From assembly GCF_036375055.1 (NCBI RefSeq), contig NZ_DASUSQ010000046.1, positions 339,425 to 403,424 of the forward strand: 64,000 nucleotides of DNA. Reading direction: 5' to 3'. The notes beneath the pieces are model-generated. The model had not been told where the DNA came from. It worked only from the letters and a program-made list of their open reading frames with translations, and searched no databases. This DNA comes from Umezawaea sp036375055. Lineage in GTDB: Bacteria; Actinomycetota; Actinomycetes; Mycobacteriales; Pseudonocardiaceae. Positions 8,941-17,374 of the stretch are shown here, one piece after another. Numbering within the stretch: the stretch's first letter is position 1; each line of letters begins with the position of its first letter. Both the position numbers and the translations under genes were made by a program.

Positions 8941-9240
8941 GTGTCCGTGCTCGCGGGAACGACCGTGACCCGTCCGCTGCGCGTCCTGATCGGCGCCGAC
9001 ACCTACCCACCCGGCATCAACGGCACCGCCCGGTTCACCGCACGACCGGCCGCGGGCGTCGCCGGGGCACAGCGGATGCCGCGCCCGGACGTCGTGCACG
9101 TGCGGTCGTGCACCCCCACGCCCGTGACGGGGCGTCGCCCGCGCGCGCGTCCGCCTCCCCGTCGCGGGCGTGGGGGTGGTGGCGCCGCAGACCGAGCGCC
9201 CCCCGGAACCGGAGAAGGAAACCCTCGAGGTGGTCGGGTG
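8941..9240 (+). pseudogene. Scrambled remnant of a GT4 glycosyltransferase
   Basis: The stretch RPLRVLIGADTYPPGING, then TARFTARPAAGVAG, matches the N-terminal start of GT4 (PimB-like) glycosyltransferases, and PDVVHVRS corresponds to their later 'DVVHVQSH' block. A further piece in another frame (VGVVAPQTERPPEPEKETLE) resembles the second beta-strand region, now out of order. The gene is too short and shuffled to work. It lies in the leader of the next MFS gene, between two exporters, and has no intact parent in this window. Confidence 0.6.
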
Positions 9241-9270
9241 TTCCCGGCTGCCGCTACCTGGAGAGAACTC

Positions 9271-10698
9271 ATGGTGCAAGGCATGTCGGTAGCGCGCCCG
9301 TCGGGTGTCGCGGAAGACAGGTGGAGCGGTCGGCTGGTCGGCTGGTTGATGATCCTCGTCGGGGCGAACCTGTTGTCCGACGTGGTCATCGTCGCCCCGC
9401 TGCTGGCGTTGTCGGACATGATGCGGCACTTCCAGACCGACCAGGCCGCGTGGCTCAACTCGAGCGCGATGCTGGCGGGCGCGATGTGGGCGCCGTTGCT
9501 CGGGCGCACCGCCGACATCCACGGCAAGCGCCGGATCCTCATCGTCACCATGCTCGTCACGCTTGCGGGATCGCTGGTCTGCCTGATCGCGCCGAACGTC
9601 GTCGTCTTCGTGCTCGGCCGGTTCCTTCAGGGCGCGGTCATGGGGACGGTGCTGCTCACGGTGGCGATCACCCGCCAGCTCTGCGACCCACGGGTCGGGA
9701 TGACCGCCGTCGGGGTCGTGACCACGGGCGCGTCGATACTGGGGATTCCCTCGATGCTCCTGCTGAACCCGGCGATCGACGCGTTCGGCTACCGGAGCGT
9801 CTTCGTCGCCGCCATCGCTCTCGCGGTGGTCTGCGCGGTCGCCGTGCGGCTGTTCATCCCGGAACCGCCGATCCGCTCCGGCGGGTCGGTCGACGTCGCC
9901 GGGGCGCTGCTGCTCGGTTCCGGTCTGGTCGCGGTGCTCGGTAGCGTCAGCATGGCCCCTGGCCTGGGCTGGGCGAACCCGGGTCTGCTGGCCGCGCTGG
10001 CCTGCGGCGTCATCGCGCTGGCCGCCGGGGTGCGGCACGTGCTGAGGGTTCCCGAACCGATCGTCGACCTGCGTGGGCACAGCGGGTCGCTGGTGTCGAC
10101 GCTGGGAGCGGTGGCGCTCACGGCGGGCTCGGTGCAGAGCATGTTGCAGCTGATGAGCCTCGTCGCGGAAGTGTCGCCCGAGCTCGGCCTTGGCTACGGC
10201 CTCGGCGGTGGCGACGTGGTGCTCGCGTTGTTCGTGCTGTCCGCGGTCGGGATCATGATCGGTGGTCCGGTGTCCGGTGTCCTCGCGTCCCGGATCGGTC
10301 CGGCGCGCACGCTGCTCGCCGGGATCGCGGTGGGCACGCTGGCCACGTTCGGGATGCTCGCGGGCATCTCGGCGCTCCCGGTCGGGCTCGTCTGCGCCAC
10401 CCTGCTCGGCGTGGCCGCCGGCGCGGGAATCGCCTCCAGTTTCAACCTCGCGACCGTCATGACACCGCCCGAGCACCACGGTGCGATCGGCAGCCTGGTG
10501 GCGGTCGTGCTCTGCGTCGGGTCGGTCGTGCTCAACTTCGTCGGCGTGATGGTGCTCAACGCGACGGCCACCGACACGCTCGTCGCGGAGGTCGCCGCGA
10601 ACTCCCTGGCCGGGGTGCGGCTGTACATCCTGATGGGTGGCGCGGCGCTCGTCGCGGCCGCGGTGCTCGCGACGGTGCTGGTGCGCAGGCGCGGGTGA
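9271..10698 (+). CDS. MFS transporter (drug-efflux type)
   Basis: A 475-residue, multi-helix transporter. Helix 2-3 motifs are visible (LLGRTADIHGKRRILIVTML, the canonical loop 2-3 motif A in the form GRxADxxGKRR), and later helices are rich in Gly/Ala. The ATG at 9271 is preceded by GGAGAG with 5 bases of spacing. It ends one base before the stop of the convergent TetR copy 2. The N-terminal 16 residues are polar and variable. An export role is inferred from the family and from its place in the TetR/monooxygenase module. It differs from the 7375 gene in sequence and is not a recent duplicate. Confidence 0.87.
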   Translation: MVQGMSVARPSGVAEDRWSGRLVGWLMILVGANLLSDVVIVAPLLALSDMMRHFQTDQAAWLNSSAMLAGAMWAPLLGRTADIHGKRRILIVTMLVTLAGSLVCLIAPNVVVFVLGRFLQGAVMGTVLLTVAITRQLCDPRVGMTAVGVVTTGASILGIPSMLLLNPAIDAFGYRSVFVAAIALAVVCAVAVRLFIPEPPIRSGGSVDVAGALLLGSGLVAVLGSVSMAPGLGWANPGLLAALACGVIALAAGVRHVLRVPEPIVDLRGHSGSLVSTLGAVALTAGSVQSMLQLMSLVAEVSPELGLGYGLGGGDVVLALFVLSAVGIMIGGPVSGVLASRIGPARTLLAGIAVGTLATFGMLAGISALPVGLVCATLLGVAAGAGIASSFNLATVMTPPEHHGAIGSLVAVVLCVGSVVLNFVGVMVLNATATDTLVAEVAANSLAGVRLYILMGGAALVAAAVLATVLVRRRG

Positions 10699-10699
10699 G

Positions 10700-11338
10700 T
10701 CACGCGTCCGGTCGGGCGGCGATCCCGTCGAGGACCATGCCGAGGTGCCGTTCGAACCGCTGGTCGCCGTCGTCGTGGAGGTGCCCGGCCTCCTTGACCA
10801 GTGACGCGCCTCCGCCCAGCCAGGCGTCGCGCCGCGTGGTGGAGTAGCGCGTCGGATCGGTCTCGGCGGATTGGCGTCGTTCCTGTTCCTCGATGACGAA
10901 GCCGACGACGAAGGCGGTGACCAGGTCGACGGCGTCGTCGGCGTCGTCGGGCTTCCAGCCGGCCGCGGTCCAGCGCTCGAACAAAGGTTCTTTCATGCGG
11001 ACCACGTCCGGGTCGGTGATCCGGGTGCCGCTGAAGATGCGGGCCCCGTCGCGGTGGAGCAGGTACTCCGAGCGCAGGCCGCGGGCGTAGGCGGTGAGGT
11101 CGTCGCGCCAGCCGGCGCCGGACGGGACCGCGGCGAAGGCTCCGGTCACGCGGCGCATGACCTCGGTGGCCATCTCGTCGAGCAGCTCCTGCTTGTTGCG
11201 CACGTGCCAGTAGAGGGCGGGGGCGCGGACGTCCAGCCGGGAGGCGAGCGCGCGGACGGTGAGGCCGTCCATGCCCTTGTCGTCGAGGAGTTCGAGCGCC
11301 GCCGTGACGATCCGCTCCCTGGTGATGCCCTTGGCCAT
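10700..11338 (-). CDS. TetR family transcriptional regulator (copy 2)
   Basis: A 212-residue paralogue of the regulator at 5964. The N-terminal helix-turn-helix (GLTVRALASRLDVRAPALYW) is followed by a TetR_C-type domain (LVTAFVVGFVIEEQER, residues about 135-150). The ATG at 11338 (MAKGITRERI) is chosen over the longer frame because it matches paralogue copy 1 and AAGG lies just upstream. It is divergent from the oxidoreductase at 11404. The 65-base gap holds two operator copies, one beside each start, so it most likely represses both itself and the oxidoreductase/monooxygenase operon. Confidence 0.92.
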   Translation of the reverse strand: MAKGITRERIVTAALELLDDKGMDGLTVRALASRLDVRAPALYWHVRNKQELLDEMATEVMRRVTGAFAAVPSGAGWRDDLTAYARGLRSEYLLHRDGARIFSGTRITDPDVVRMKEPLFERWTAAGWKPDDADDAVDLVTAFVVGFVIEEQERRQSAETDPTRYSTTRRDAWLGGGASLVKEAGHLHDDGDQRFERHLGMVLDGIAARPDA

Positions 11339-11347
11339 GGTTGACAC

Positions 11348-11362
11348 CTTAACGGTGTTCAG
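11348..11362. promoter_or_regulatory. TetR operator-like site 4
   Basis: CTTAAC-GGT-GTTCAG, next to the TetR copy 2 start. It lies in the same position relative to that gene as site 1 does to copy 1. Confidence 0.65.
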
Positions 11363-11379
11363 GAACACTGACCATATCG

Positions 11380-11394
11380 TTGAACTTAGTTAAG
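11380..11394. promoter_or_regulatory. TetR operator-like site 5
   Basis: TTGAAC-TTA-GTTAAG, running into the AAGGAG ribosome-binding site of the oxidoreductase at 11404. A repressor bound here would block both transcription and the translation start region. Centre-to-centre distance to site 4 is 32 bases, about three helical turns. Confidence 0.65.
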
Positions 11395-11403
11395 GAGAAC
11401 CTG

Positions 11404-12363
11404 ATGCGCGCTGCGGTCATCACCGCCCCCGATGTGTCACCCGCCTGCTCCGACTTCCCCGAGCCGTCGGTCCCGCCCGGTCACGAGCCACTGCACCTCG
11501 TCGGAGCCGGCCTGCACAACATCGTCCGCGGACTGGCCTCCGGCCAGCACTACGGCCGCGGCCGGATGACGTATCCGCTGGTGCCGGGCATCGACGCGGT
11601 CGCACGCACCGGTGACGGGCGCCTGGTCTACACCGGATACGCGCGTCCGCCCTTCGGGACGATGGCCGAGCGGCTGGTCGCTCCGTTCCAGGCGGAGGTT
11701 CCGGCGGGGGCGGATCCGCTCGCGATCGCCGCGGGCATGAACCCCGGCCTGTCGGGCTGGATGGTGCTCGCCGCGCGGCGCAAGGAGATGGGGACCTTGG
11801 GCACCGTGCTGGTGCTGGGCGCGACCGGGATGTCGGGCAGCCTGGCGGTGCAGGGCGCGCTGGCCCTCGGAGCGGAGCGGGTCATCGCCGCCGGGCGTGA
11901 TCCGGAGGCGCTGGAGCGGCTGCGTGGTGCCGGGGCGACGACGGTGTCGCTGGCCCAGGACGGGCCCGACGGCCTGGAGGAGGCTCTGGCCGGTGCTGTT
12001 GCCGAGGCGCAGCCCGGTCTCGTGCTGGACTACCTCTGGGGGCCTGTCGCCGAGGCCGCATTCGCCGTGCTGGGGCGGAGCGGCGAGGACAGCGAAGCGG
12101 ACACGGCCTACGCGCAGATCGGTTCGCTCGCGGGTCTGGAGGCGTCGCTGCCCGCGGACTTGCTGCGCAGTCGGCGGATCCGGATCACCGGGAGCGGCAT
12201 CGGATCGGTGTCCCCGGAGGAGATGCTCGCCGAGGCGCCCGAGGTCATGGCCCGCTTCGCCGACGGGTCGCTGCGGGTGCCCTACACCGCGTTCCCGCTG
12301 AGCCGGGTCGGTGAGGCGTGGGCGCACACCGGGCGCGGCCGGGCCGTCGTCGTGCCGGACTGA
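11404..12363 (+). CDS. MDR-superfamily quinone oxidoreductase / zinc-type alcohol dehydrogenase-like protein
   Basis: A 319-residue medium-chain reductase. The N-terminal GroES-like domain includes YPLVPGIDAVARTGDGR, and the Rossmann fold carries the nucleotide-binding motif VLVLGATGMSGSLAVQGA (about residues 140-157). The usual catalytic-zinc GHE motif is absent, so a zinc-free NAD(P)H-dependent quinone or enone reductase is more likely. The ATG at 11404 has AAGGAG 7 bases upstream. It is the first gene of an operon with two FAD monooxygenases (41-base gap, then a 4-base overlap), under the divergent TetR copy 2. A deleted copy of this gene lies at 7059. Its role is probably reduction of a quinone or unsaturated ketone related to the monooxygenase substrate. 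Confidence 0.85.
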   Translation: MRAAVITAPDVSPACSDFPEPSVPPGHEPLHLVGAGLHNIVRGLASGQHYGRGRMTYPLVPGIDAVARTGDGRLVYTGYARPPFGTMAERLVAPFQAEVPAGADPLAIAAGMNPGLSGWMVLAARRKEMGTLGTVLVLGATGMSGSLAVQGALALGAERVIAAGRDPEALERLRGAGATTVSLAQDGPDGLEEALAGAVAEAQPGLVLDYLWGPVAEAAFAVLGRSGEDSEADTAYAQIGSLAGLEASLPADLLRSRRIRITGSGIGSVSPEEMLAEAPEVMARFADGSLRVPYTAFPLSRVGEAWAHTGRGRAVVVPD

Positions 12364-12403
12364 GTTGTCCACCACCCGATCGTTGTCGCAGAGAGGAGGA
12401 GCC

Positions 12404-13621
12404 GTGCAGAAGAGGGCACTGGTGGTAGGGCTCGGGATCGCGGGGATGTCCGCGGCCATCGGGCTGCGCCGAGCCGGTTGGACACCGGTGATCGTCGAAC
12501 GGGCGCCCGAGCGGCGTACCGGAGGCTATTTCATCTTCATGTTCCCGGAGGGTGTGCAGGCCGTGGCCGACCTGGGGATCGCCGACCACCTGCACACCCG
12601 CAACCCGGACTGGCGACCGGGCGGGAACTCGTGGTCGGTGGATCGCCAGGGCAAGCGGAAGCCGGTTCTGGGCTTGCTGGACGCGCCCAGCGGGCTGGCC
12701 GCGGTGCTGCGCGGCGACATCGAGGCCGCGTTGTGGCAGGGCATCATCGGCGACGGGTCCGAGGACGCGGTCGAGGTGCGGTTCGCGACCACTCCGGTCG
12801 AGATCACCGAAGGCGCCGGCGGGGTGCGGGTCCTGCTCGAGGACGCCGGCACCGGGAAGCAGTACCGCGAGGACTTCGACCTCGTGGTCGGCGCGGACGG
12901 GATGCGGTCGAGCGTGCGCCGGATGGTGTTCGGTCCGGACGAGGACTACCTGGCGAACTGGAAGGCGATGATCTGCGCGTTCCAGATGAAGGAGCAGGTG
13001 CCCACCTACGAGGCGAGCGACAGCATCATCGTCTCGCGCCCGAAGCGTGCGATGTGGGTGTTCGGACTGGCCGACCACGCGCCCTGCGCATGGCTGACCT
13101 ACCGCACCAAGGACATCCCGGACCGGTTCGCCGGGCCGTCGATCGAACAGGTGCGCGCGGCCTTCTCCGGGATGGAGGACGACCCCGTGGTGCGCCACGT
13201 CCTGGACTCCCTGGAGCAGGCTCCTGAGCACGTGTTCGACTCGATCCACCAGGTGAGGATGCCCCGGTGGAGCAAGGGCCGGGTCGTGCTGGTGGGGGAC
13301 GCGGCCTGGTGCATGAACACCTACTCGGCCATGGGCTCCTCGTCCTCGCTGCGCGGCGGCGCCGCACTGGGCGCGGCCCTGCGGGAGCACCCCGGCGACC
13401 TCGCCGCCGCCCTGGACGCCTGGGAGACCGGCCTGCGTCCCTACATCACCCGCCAGCGGCGCTCCGCACGGGTCAAGCAACAGCGGTTCGTCCCGTCCAG
13501 CCGCCCGGCCGAGGTGCTGGTTTCGAGCGTTCTCGATCTGATCCGCAGGGTCGTCCACCGCCGCCTGGCAGCGGAGCACACCGCGGCGAAGACCGCTGCC
13601 CCGTCCGAGGCGGCGCGGTGA
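12404..13621 (+). CDS. FAD-dependent aromatic monooxygenase (first tandem copy)
   Basis: A 405-residue PHBH-fold flavoprotein. It has the ADP-binding GxGxxG motif at residues 8-13 (VGLGIAGMSAAIGLRRAG), the DG motif DLVVGADGMRSSVRR (about 160-175), and the GD motif GRVVLVGDAAWCMN (about 290-303). It therefore likely uses NAD(P)H and O2 to hydroxylate an aromatic or polyketide-like substrate. The GTG at 12404 follows AGAGGAGGA by 4-5 bases. The downstream gene is a close tandem duplicate. Together with the oxidoreductase and two exporters this could be a detoxification set (Tet(X)-like inactivation is one possibility) or a fragment of a biosynthetic pathway; the sequence does not decide. Confidence 0.9.
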   Translation: MQKRALVVGLGIAGMSAAIGLRRAGWTPVIVERAPERRTGGYFIFMFPEGVQAVADLGIADHLHTRNPDWRPGGNSWSVDRQGKRKPVLGLLDAPSGLAAVLRGDIEAALWQGIIGDGSEDAVEVRFATTPVEITEGAGGVRVLLEDAGTGKQYREDFDLVVGADGMRSSVRRMVFGPDEDYLANWKAMICAFQMKEQVPTYEASDSIIVSRPKRAMWVFGLADHAPCAWLTYRTKDIPDRFAGPSIEQVRAAFSGMEDDPVVRHVLDSLEQAPEHVFDSIHQVRMPRWSKGRVVLVGDAAWCMNTYSAMGSSSSLRGGAALGAALREHPGDLAAALDAWETGLRPYITRQRRSARVKQQRFVPSSRPAEVLVSSVLDLIRRVVHRRLAAEHTAAKTAAPSEAAR

Positions 13622-14823
13622 CGGCCATGCGGAAGAGGGCGTTGGTGGTCGGGCTCGGGATCGCGGGGATGTCCGCGGCGATCGGGCTGCGCCGGGCCGG
13701 TTGGACGCCGGTGATCGTCGAACGGGCGCCCGAGCGGCGTACCGGGGGCTACTTCGTCGGACTGTTCCCGGAGGGCAGGCGGGCCGCGGTCGACCTGGGC
13801 ATCGCAGGCCACCTGCACACCCGCAACCCGGAACGGACGGCCGACCCGAATTCGTGGTCGGTGAATCGCCGGGGCAGGCGCAGGCCGGCCCTGGGATTCC
13901 TGGATCAGCCGGGGGAGCCGGCAGCGGTGCTGCGCGGCGACATCGAGGCCGCGCTGTGGCAGAGCATCACCGGCGTCGAGGTGCGGTTCGGGACCACTCC
14001 GGTCGGGATCACCGAAGGTCGTGCCGACGTGCAGGTCCTGCTCGAGGAGGCCGGCACCGGTGCGCAGTACCGCGAGAGCTTCGACCTCGTGGTCGGCGCG
14101 GACGGGATGCGGTCGAGCGTGCGCCGGATGGTGTTCGGTCCGGACGAGGACTACCTGACCAGGTGGAACGCGATGATCTGCGCGTTCCAGATGAAGGAGC
14201 AGGTGCCCTCCTACGAGGCGAGCGACAGCATCATCATCGCGCGCGCGAAGCGGGCGGTGTGGGTGTTCGGGCTCGCCGACCACGCGCCCACCGCGCTGCT
14301 GACGTACCGGACGGCAGACATCCAGGAGCAGTTCAGCGGGTCGCGGGTCCAGCGGCTGCGGTCGGTCTTCTCCGGAATGGACGATCCCGTGGTGCGGCAC
14401 GTCCTGGACTCCCTGGAAGAGGCCCCTGACCACCTGTTCGACTCGGTGCACCAGGTGCGGATGCCGCGGTGGGGCAAGGGGCGGGTCGTGCTGGTGGGGG
14501 ATGCCGCGTGGTGCATGAACCTCTACTCGGGCATGGGTGCCACGTCGTCGCTTCGCGGCGGCGCCGCGCTGAGCGCGGCCCTGCTGGAGCACCCCGGCGA
14601 CCTGGCCGCCGCTCTGGACGCCTGGGAGGCCGGGCTGCGTCCGTTCATCACCAAGAACCAGCGCACCGCGCGGCTCAAGCAGCAGATGTTCGTCCCGTCC
14701 AGCCGTCGGGCCGAGGCGCTGCGGTCGGCCCTCCTCGGGCTGGCCCGCAGGGTCCGCGGCCGTCGGCAGGCGACGGAGGCGGGCGGTCAGCAAGCCCAGG
14801 TGCTGTCCGGCACGTCGCGGTGA
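13618..14823 (+). CDS. FAD-dependent aromatic monooxygenase (second tandem copy)
   Basis: A 401-residue paralogue of the preceding gene. The first 40 residues are almost identical (KRALVVGLGIAGMSAAIGLR...) and the DG (DLVVGADGMRSSVRR) and GD (GRVVLVGDAAWCMN) motifs are conserved. Differences concentrate in residues 45-90 and around 225-265, where substrate contacts are expected in this fold. The GTG at 13618 overlaps the upstream stop (GTGA), giving translational coupling; the ATG at 13627 is an alternative start. A 17-bp perfect hairpin follows the stop. The pattern suggests duplication and then a change of substrate or position specificity. Confidence 0.9.
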   Translation: MTAMRKRALVVGLGIAGMSAAIGLRRAGWTPVIVERAPERRTGGYFVGLFPEGRRAAVDLGIAGHLHTRNPERTADPNSWSVNRRGRRRPALGFLDQPGEPAAVLRGDIEAALWQSITGVEVRFGTTPVGITEGRADVQVLLEEAGTGAQYRESFDLVVGADGMRSSVRRMVFGPDEDYLTRWNAMICAFQMKEQVPSYEASDSIIIARAKRAVWVFGLADHAPTALLTYRTADIQEQFSGSRVQRLRSVFSGMDDPVVRHVLDSLEEAPDHLFDSVHQVRMPRWGKGRVVLVGDAAWCMNLYSGMGATSSLRGGAALSAALLEHPGDLAAALDAWEAGLRPFITKNQRTARLKQQMFVPSSRRAEALRSALLGLARRVRGRRQATEAGGQQAQVLSGTSR

Positions 14824-14842
14824 GGACGATGTCCGCGTCGAG

Positions 14843-14886
14843 CACTCCAGGAGAGGCGATGCCACGGCTTCGCCTCTCCTGGAGTG
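14843..14886. terminator. Perfect 17-bp hairpin after the monooxygenase operon
   Basis: The arms CACTCCAGGAGAGGCGA (14843-14859) and its exact complement (14870-14886) are separated by a 10-base loop. There is no U-tract, as is usual for actinobacterial hairpin terminators. It starts 20 bases after the operon's last stop codon. Confidence 0.75.
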
Positions 14887-15252
14887 GACCGATCACAGGT
14901 CGGGCACGAGCCGGTGAGTGGGAGACCACGACGCACGGGAGGATCCGGGCGCAGACCAGTGCCCGCACCGACCGGCCCGCGGTCTGCCGCAGGGCGCGCA
15001 CCAGCCGCCGGTCGACCCGATCGACGTTCGGAATTGCGACTGTTTTTCGACCATACCTCTGGAGCGGGGAGCACGGTTCCGACCTGTCGTGGACGCTGAC
15101 GACAGGAGTCGAACAGGTCCCGTGTCCACTCTCGACCGCGTGGGTGTCGAGCACGAGGAACCGCACGTGGTCGCGGGACCCGCAGCGACATCCCGACCGT
15201 CGTGGCGGTGCACTCCACCGCCCTCGATCGTCTCTGACGGCTTCGTCGTGCC
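14887..15252. other. Intergenic region, no supported gene
   Basis: About 365 bases between the monooxygenase terminator and the GntR gene. Both strands have open frames (for example a minus-strand one containing RKTVAIPNVDRVDRRLVRAL), but none has a ribosome-binding site or family match. Confidence 0.45.
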
Positions 15253-15930
15253 TCAGGTGCGCGACTCCGGCCGGCCGAGCGCGGCGTAGGTGAGGTCGGT
15301 CAGGTAGTCGTTCAGGGCGAGCGCCGCGGCGACCGCGGCCGGTTCGTCGCCGTGGCTGATCGCTCGCAGCAGATCGCCGTGCAGCCGGGCCGCGGTTCGC
15401 AGATCCTCGGCGACGTCGGGCAGGTGAGCGAACCAGAAGCGTCGTGACAGCGACTGCAGGGGCGCCATCGCCAACTCCAGGTACTCGTTCTGCGTGGCTT
15501 CGACGATCAAGGAGTGCGAGCGTTTGAGCAACGTGGCGAACCGCCTGACGTCGCTGCCTTCGAACGCGTCCAGTTCGGCGACGAGCGCGAGCATCCGCTC
15601 CTTCTGCCGGGTGTGCGCGCGGTAGGTCGCGAACCGCGCCGCCATCTCTTCCAGGCCGCGGCGCAGTTCGAGGAGCCGGAAGTGCGCTTCGACGGAGACC
15701 GCCGCGACGAACACCCCGCGATGCGGGTGGATCTCGACCATGCGCTCCCGTGCGAGCCGTTGCAGCGCTTCTCGCACGGGAGTGCGGCCGAAGCCGGTGC
15801 GCGCCATCAACCCGGCCTCGGAGACGGCTTCACCCGGTGCGAGTTCCTGGAAGGTGATCATGTCCTCCAGCAGGGTGTAGGCCTGCTCGGCCTTGTTGAC
15901 CTGTTCTGCCACTCCCCCATCATCGCTCAT
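15253..15930 (-). CDS. GntR family (FadR/FCD-type) regulator
   Basis: A 225-residue regulator. The N-terminal winged helix-turn-helix (GEAVSEAGLMARTGFGRTPV then REALQRLARERMVEI, about residues 25-65) is followed by an all-helical FCD domain (LLELRRGLEEMAARFA, later HGDLLRAI), which usually binds an organic acid with a metal ion. The ATG at 15930 (MSDDGGVAEQ) is preferred; longer in-frame ATGs at 15966 and 15972 would overlap the divergent gene. It is divergent from the FAD oxidoreductase/dehydratase pair with about 50 bases between them, so it likely controls them in response to their substrate, for example a sugar acid. Confidence 0.88.
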   Translation of the reverse strand: MSDDGGVAEQVNKAEQAYTLLEDMITFQELAPGEAVSEAGLMARTGFGRTPVREALQRLARERMVEIHPHRGVFVAAVSVEAHFRLLELRRGLEEMAARFATYRAHTRQKERMLALVAELDAFEGSDVRRFATLLKRSHSLIVEATQNEYLELAMAPLQSLSRRFWFAHLPDVAEDLRTAARLHGDLLRAISHGDEPAAVAAALALNDYLTDLTYAALGRPESRT

Positions 15931-15979
15931 CCGGCAGCGGGGCTGGACAACGCCCTCCGTGCCCATGTACAACCAATAT

Positions 15980-17347
15980 ATGAGCGATATGTCAGGCGAG
16001 TTCCCGCACTGGCGGCTGGACGCCGCGGCATCGGGAGCGGCCGACCTCCCTGTGCTCGCCGAGGTCGACGTGGTGGTCGTGGGTGGTGGGGCCGCGGGAG
16101 TCGCCGCCGCGACCGTGTGCGCCGAAGGCGGGCTGTCCGTGGTGATCGTCGAGCGCTACGGCTTCTTCGGCGGCGCCGCGGTGGCCGGGATGTCGGGCAC
16201 GATCTGCGGTCTCTACCTGGCCACGGAATCGGGCGGGCCGCGGCAGGTGGTGCACGGGTTCACCGAGCGCTTCCGCGAAGCGCTCGCCGCGCGCGGCGGC
16301 GTCACCGGCCCCCAGCGGTACGGGAAGACCTGGACGGTCGCGCACGATCCGCTGGTCTGGCGGGAGGTCGCCGACGACTTCCTCGAACGCGCGGGGGTCC
16401 GGATCCTCCTTCACACCGCGGTCACCGGGGTCCTCGTCGAGCACGGGCGGCACGCGGGCGTCGTGGTCGAGTCGAACGCCGGCCGATCGGTGATCCGCGC
16501 CGCGCGCACCATCGACGCGTCGGGGGACGCCGCGGTCGTCGCGCGTGCCGGGCACGCGACGCGGTTCGGGGACGGTGGCCGCGTCCAGAACCCGACCATG
16601 TTCTTCCGGCTCGGCAACGTCGACCTGCCGGCGTTCCGAGAGGCGTACGGGGAGGACACGATCTGCCCGCCGTGGGTCAGCTCCGCCATCGAGACCGCCC
16701 GTGCGGACGGGCTCGACCTCCCCCGGTCCCACGTGTGGCTGTTCCGGACGACCCGGCCCGGTGAGCTGCTCGTGAACGCGACCCGGCTGGTCGGGCGCGA
16801 CGGGCGGGTGCTGAACGTGATCGACCCCGAGGACTTCACCGAGGCCGAGATCGACGGCCGCCGCCAGGTCCGGGACTACGCCCGTTTCCTGCGGCAGCGG
16901 GTGCCGGGCTGCGCCGGCTCCTTCGTCGTCGACACCGGTGTCGAAGCGGGCGTTCGCCAGACCCGCAGCATCGAAGCGGTCGAGGAGCTCACCAACGCCG
17001 ACGTCCTCGCCTGCCGCAAGAGGGCCGACGGGGTCGTCCGGTCACCGTGGCCCATCGAACTGCACTCCGGCGATCGGCCGGAGCTGCGCTGGCTGATCGA
17101 CGACTTCTACGAGGTCCCCTACCTCTCCCTGGTGCCGCGGACCGGGGAGAACATCATCGTGGCCGGGCGCTGCCTCGGGGCGGAGCACGAGGCCCTCGCG
17201 TCGGCCAGGGTCACCGCCCAGTGCTTCGAGTACGGCCACGCCGCCGCCACGGCGACCGTGCTGTCGCTGCGCGACGACCTGCCGTACCGGTCGGTGGCCG
17301 GCGCCGACGTCCGCGCGGCGATGCGCGCCGCCGGCAGCGGTCTCTGA
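15980..17347 (+). CDS. FAD-dependent oxidoreductase (FAD_oxidored family)
   Basis: About 455 residues. It has an N-terminal dinucleotide-binding motif VDVVVVGGGAAGVAAATVCA (about residue 25) followed by VVIVERYGFFGGAAVAGMSG, in the pattern of FAD-dependent dehydrogenases with a conserved FFGG, and DASGDAAVVARAGH in the middle. No membrane segments or signal peptide are seen. Three ATGs lie close together (15965, 15980, 15989) and none has a clear ribosome-binding site, so the start is uncertain by a few codons. The dehydratase follows 27 bases later. The pair looks like an oxidation-then-dehydration route for a hydroxy acid, controlled by the divergent GntR protein. The substrate is unknown. 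Confidence 0.85.
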   Translation: MSDMSGEFPHWRLDAAASGAADLPVLAEVDVVVVGGGAAGVAAATVCAEGGLSVVIVERYGFFGGAAVAGMSGTICGLYLATESGGPRQVVHGFTERFREALAARGGVTGPQRYGKTWTVAHDPLVWREVADDFLERAGVRILLHTAVTGVLVEHGRHAGVVVESNAGRSVIRAARTIDASGDAAVVARAGHATRFGDGGRVQNPTMFFRLGNVDLPAFREAYGEDTICPPWVSSAIETARADGLDLPRSHVWLFRTTRPGELLVNATRLVGRDGRVLNVIDPEDFTEAEIDGRRQVRDYARFLRQRVPGCAGSFVVDTGVEAGVRQTRSIEAVEELTNADVLACRKRADGVVRSPWPIELHSGDRPELRWLIDDFYEVPYLSLVPRTGENIIVAGRCLGAEHEALASARVTAQCFEYGHAAATATVLSLRDDLPYRSVAGADVRAAMRAAGSGL

Positions 17348-17374
17348 CCCGATCTCCGCGAAGGGACCACCTCC

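Noticed and set aside
11404..12363. Zinc-dependent alcohol dehydrogenase
   Set aside because: The overall fold fits, but the GHE zinc-binding motif and the structural-zinc cysteines are not seen, so a zinc-free reductase is more likely.
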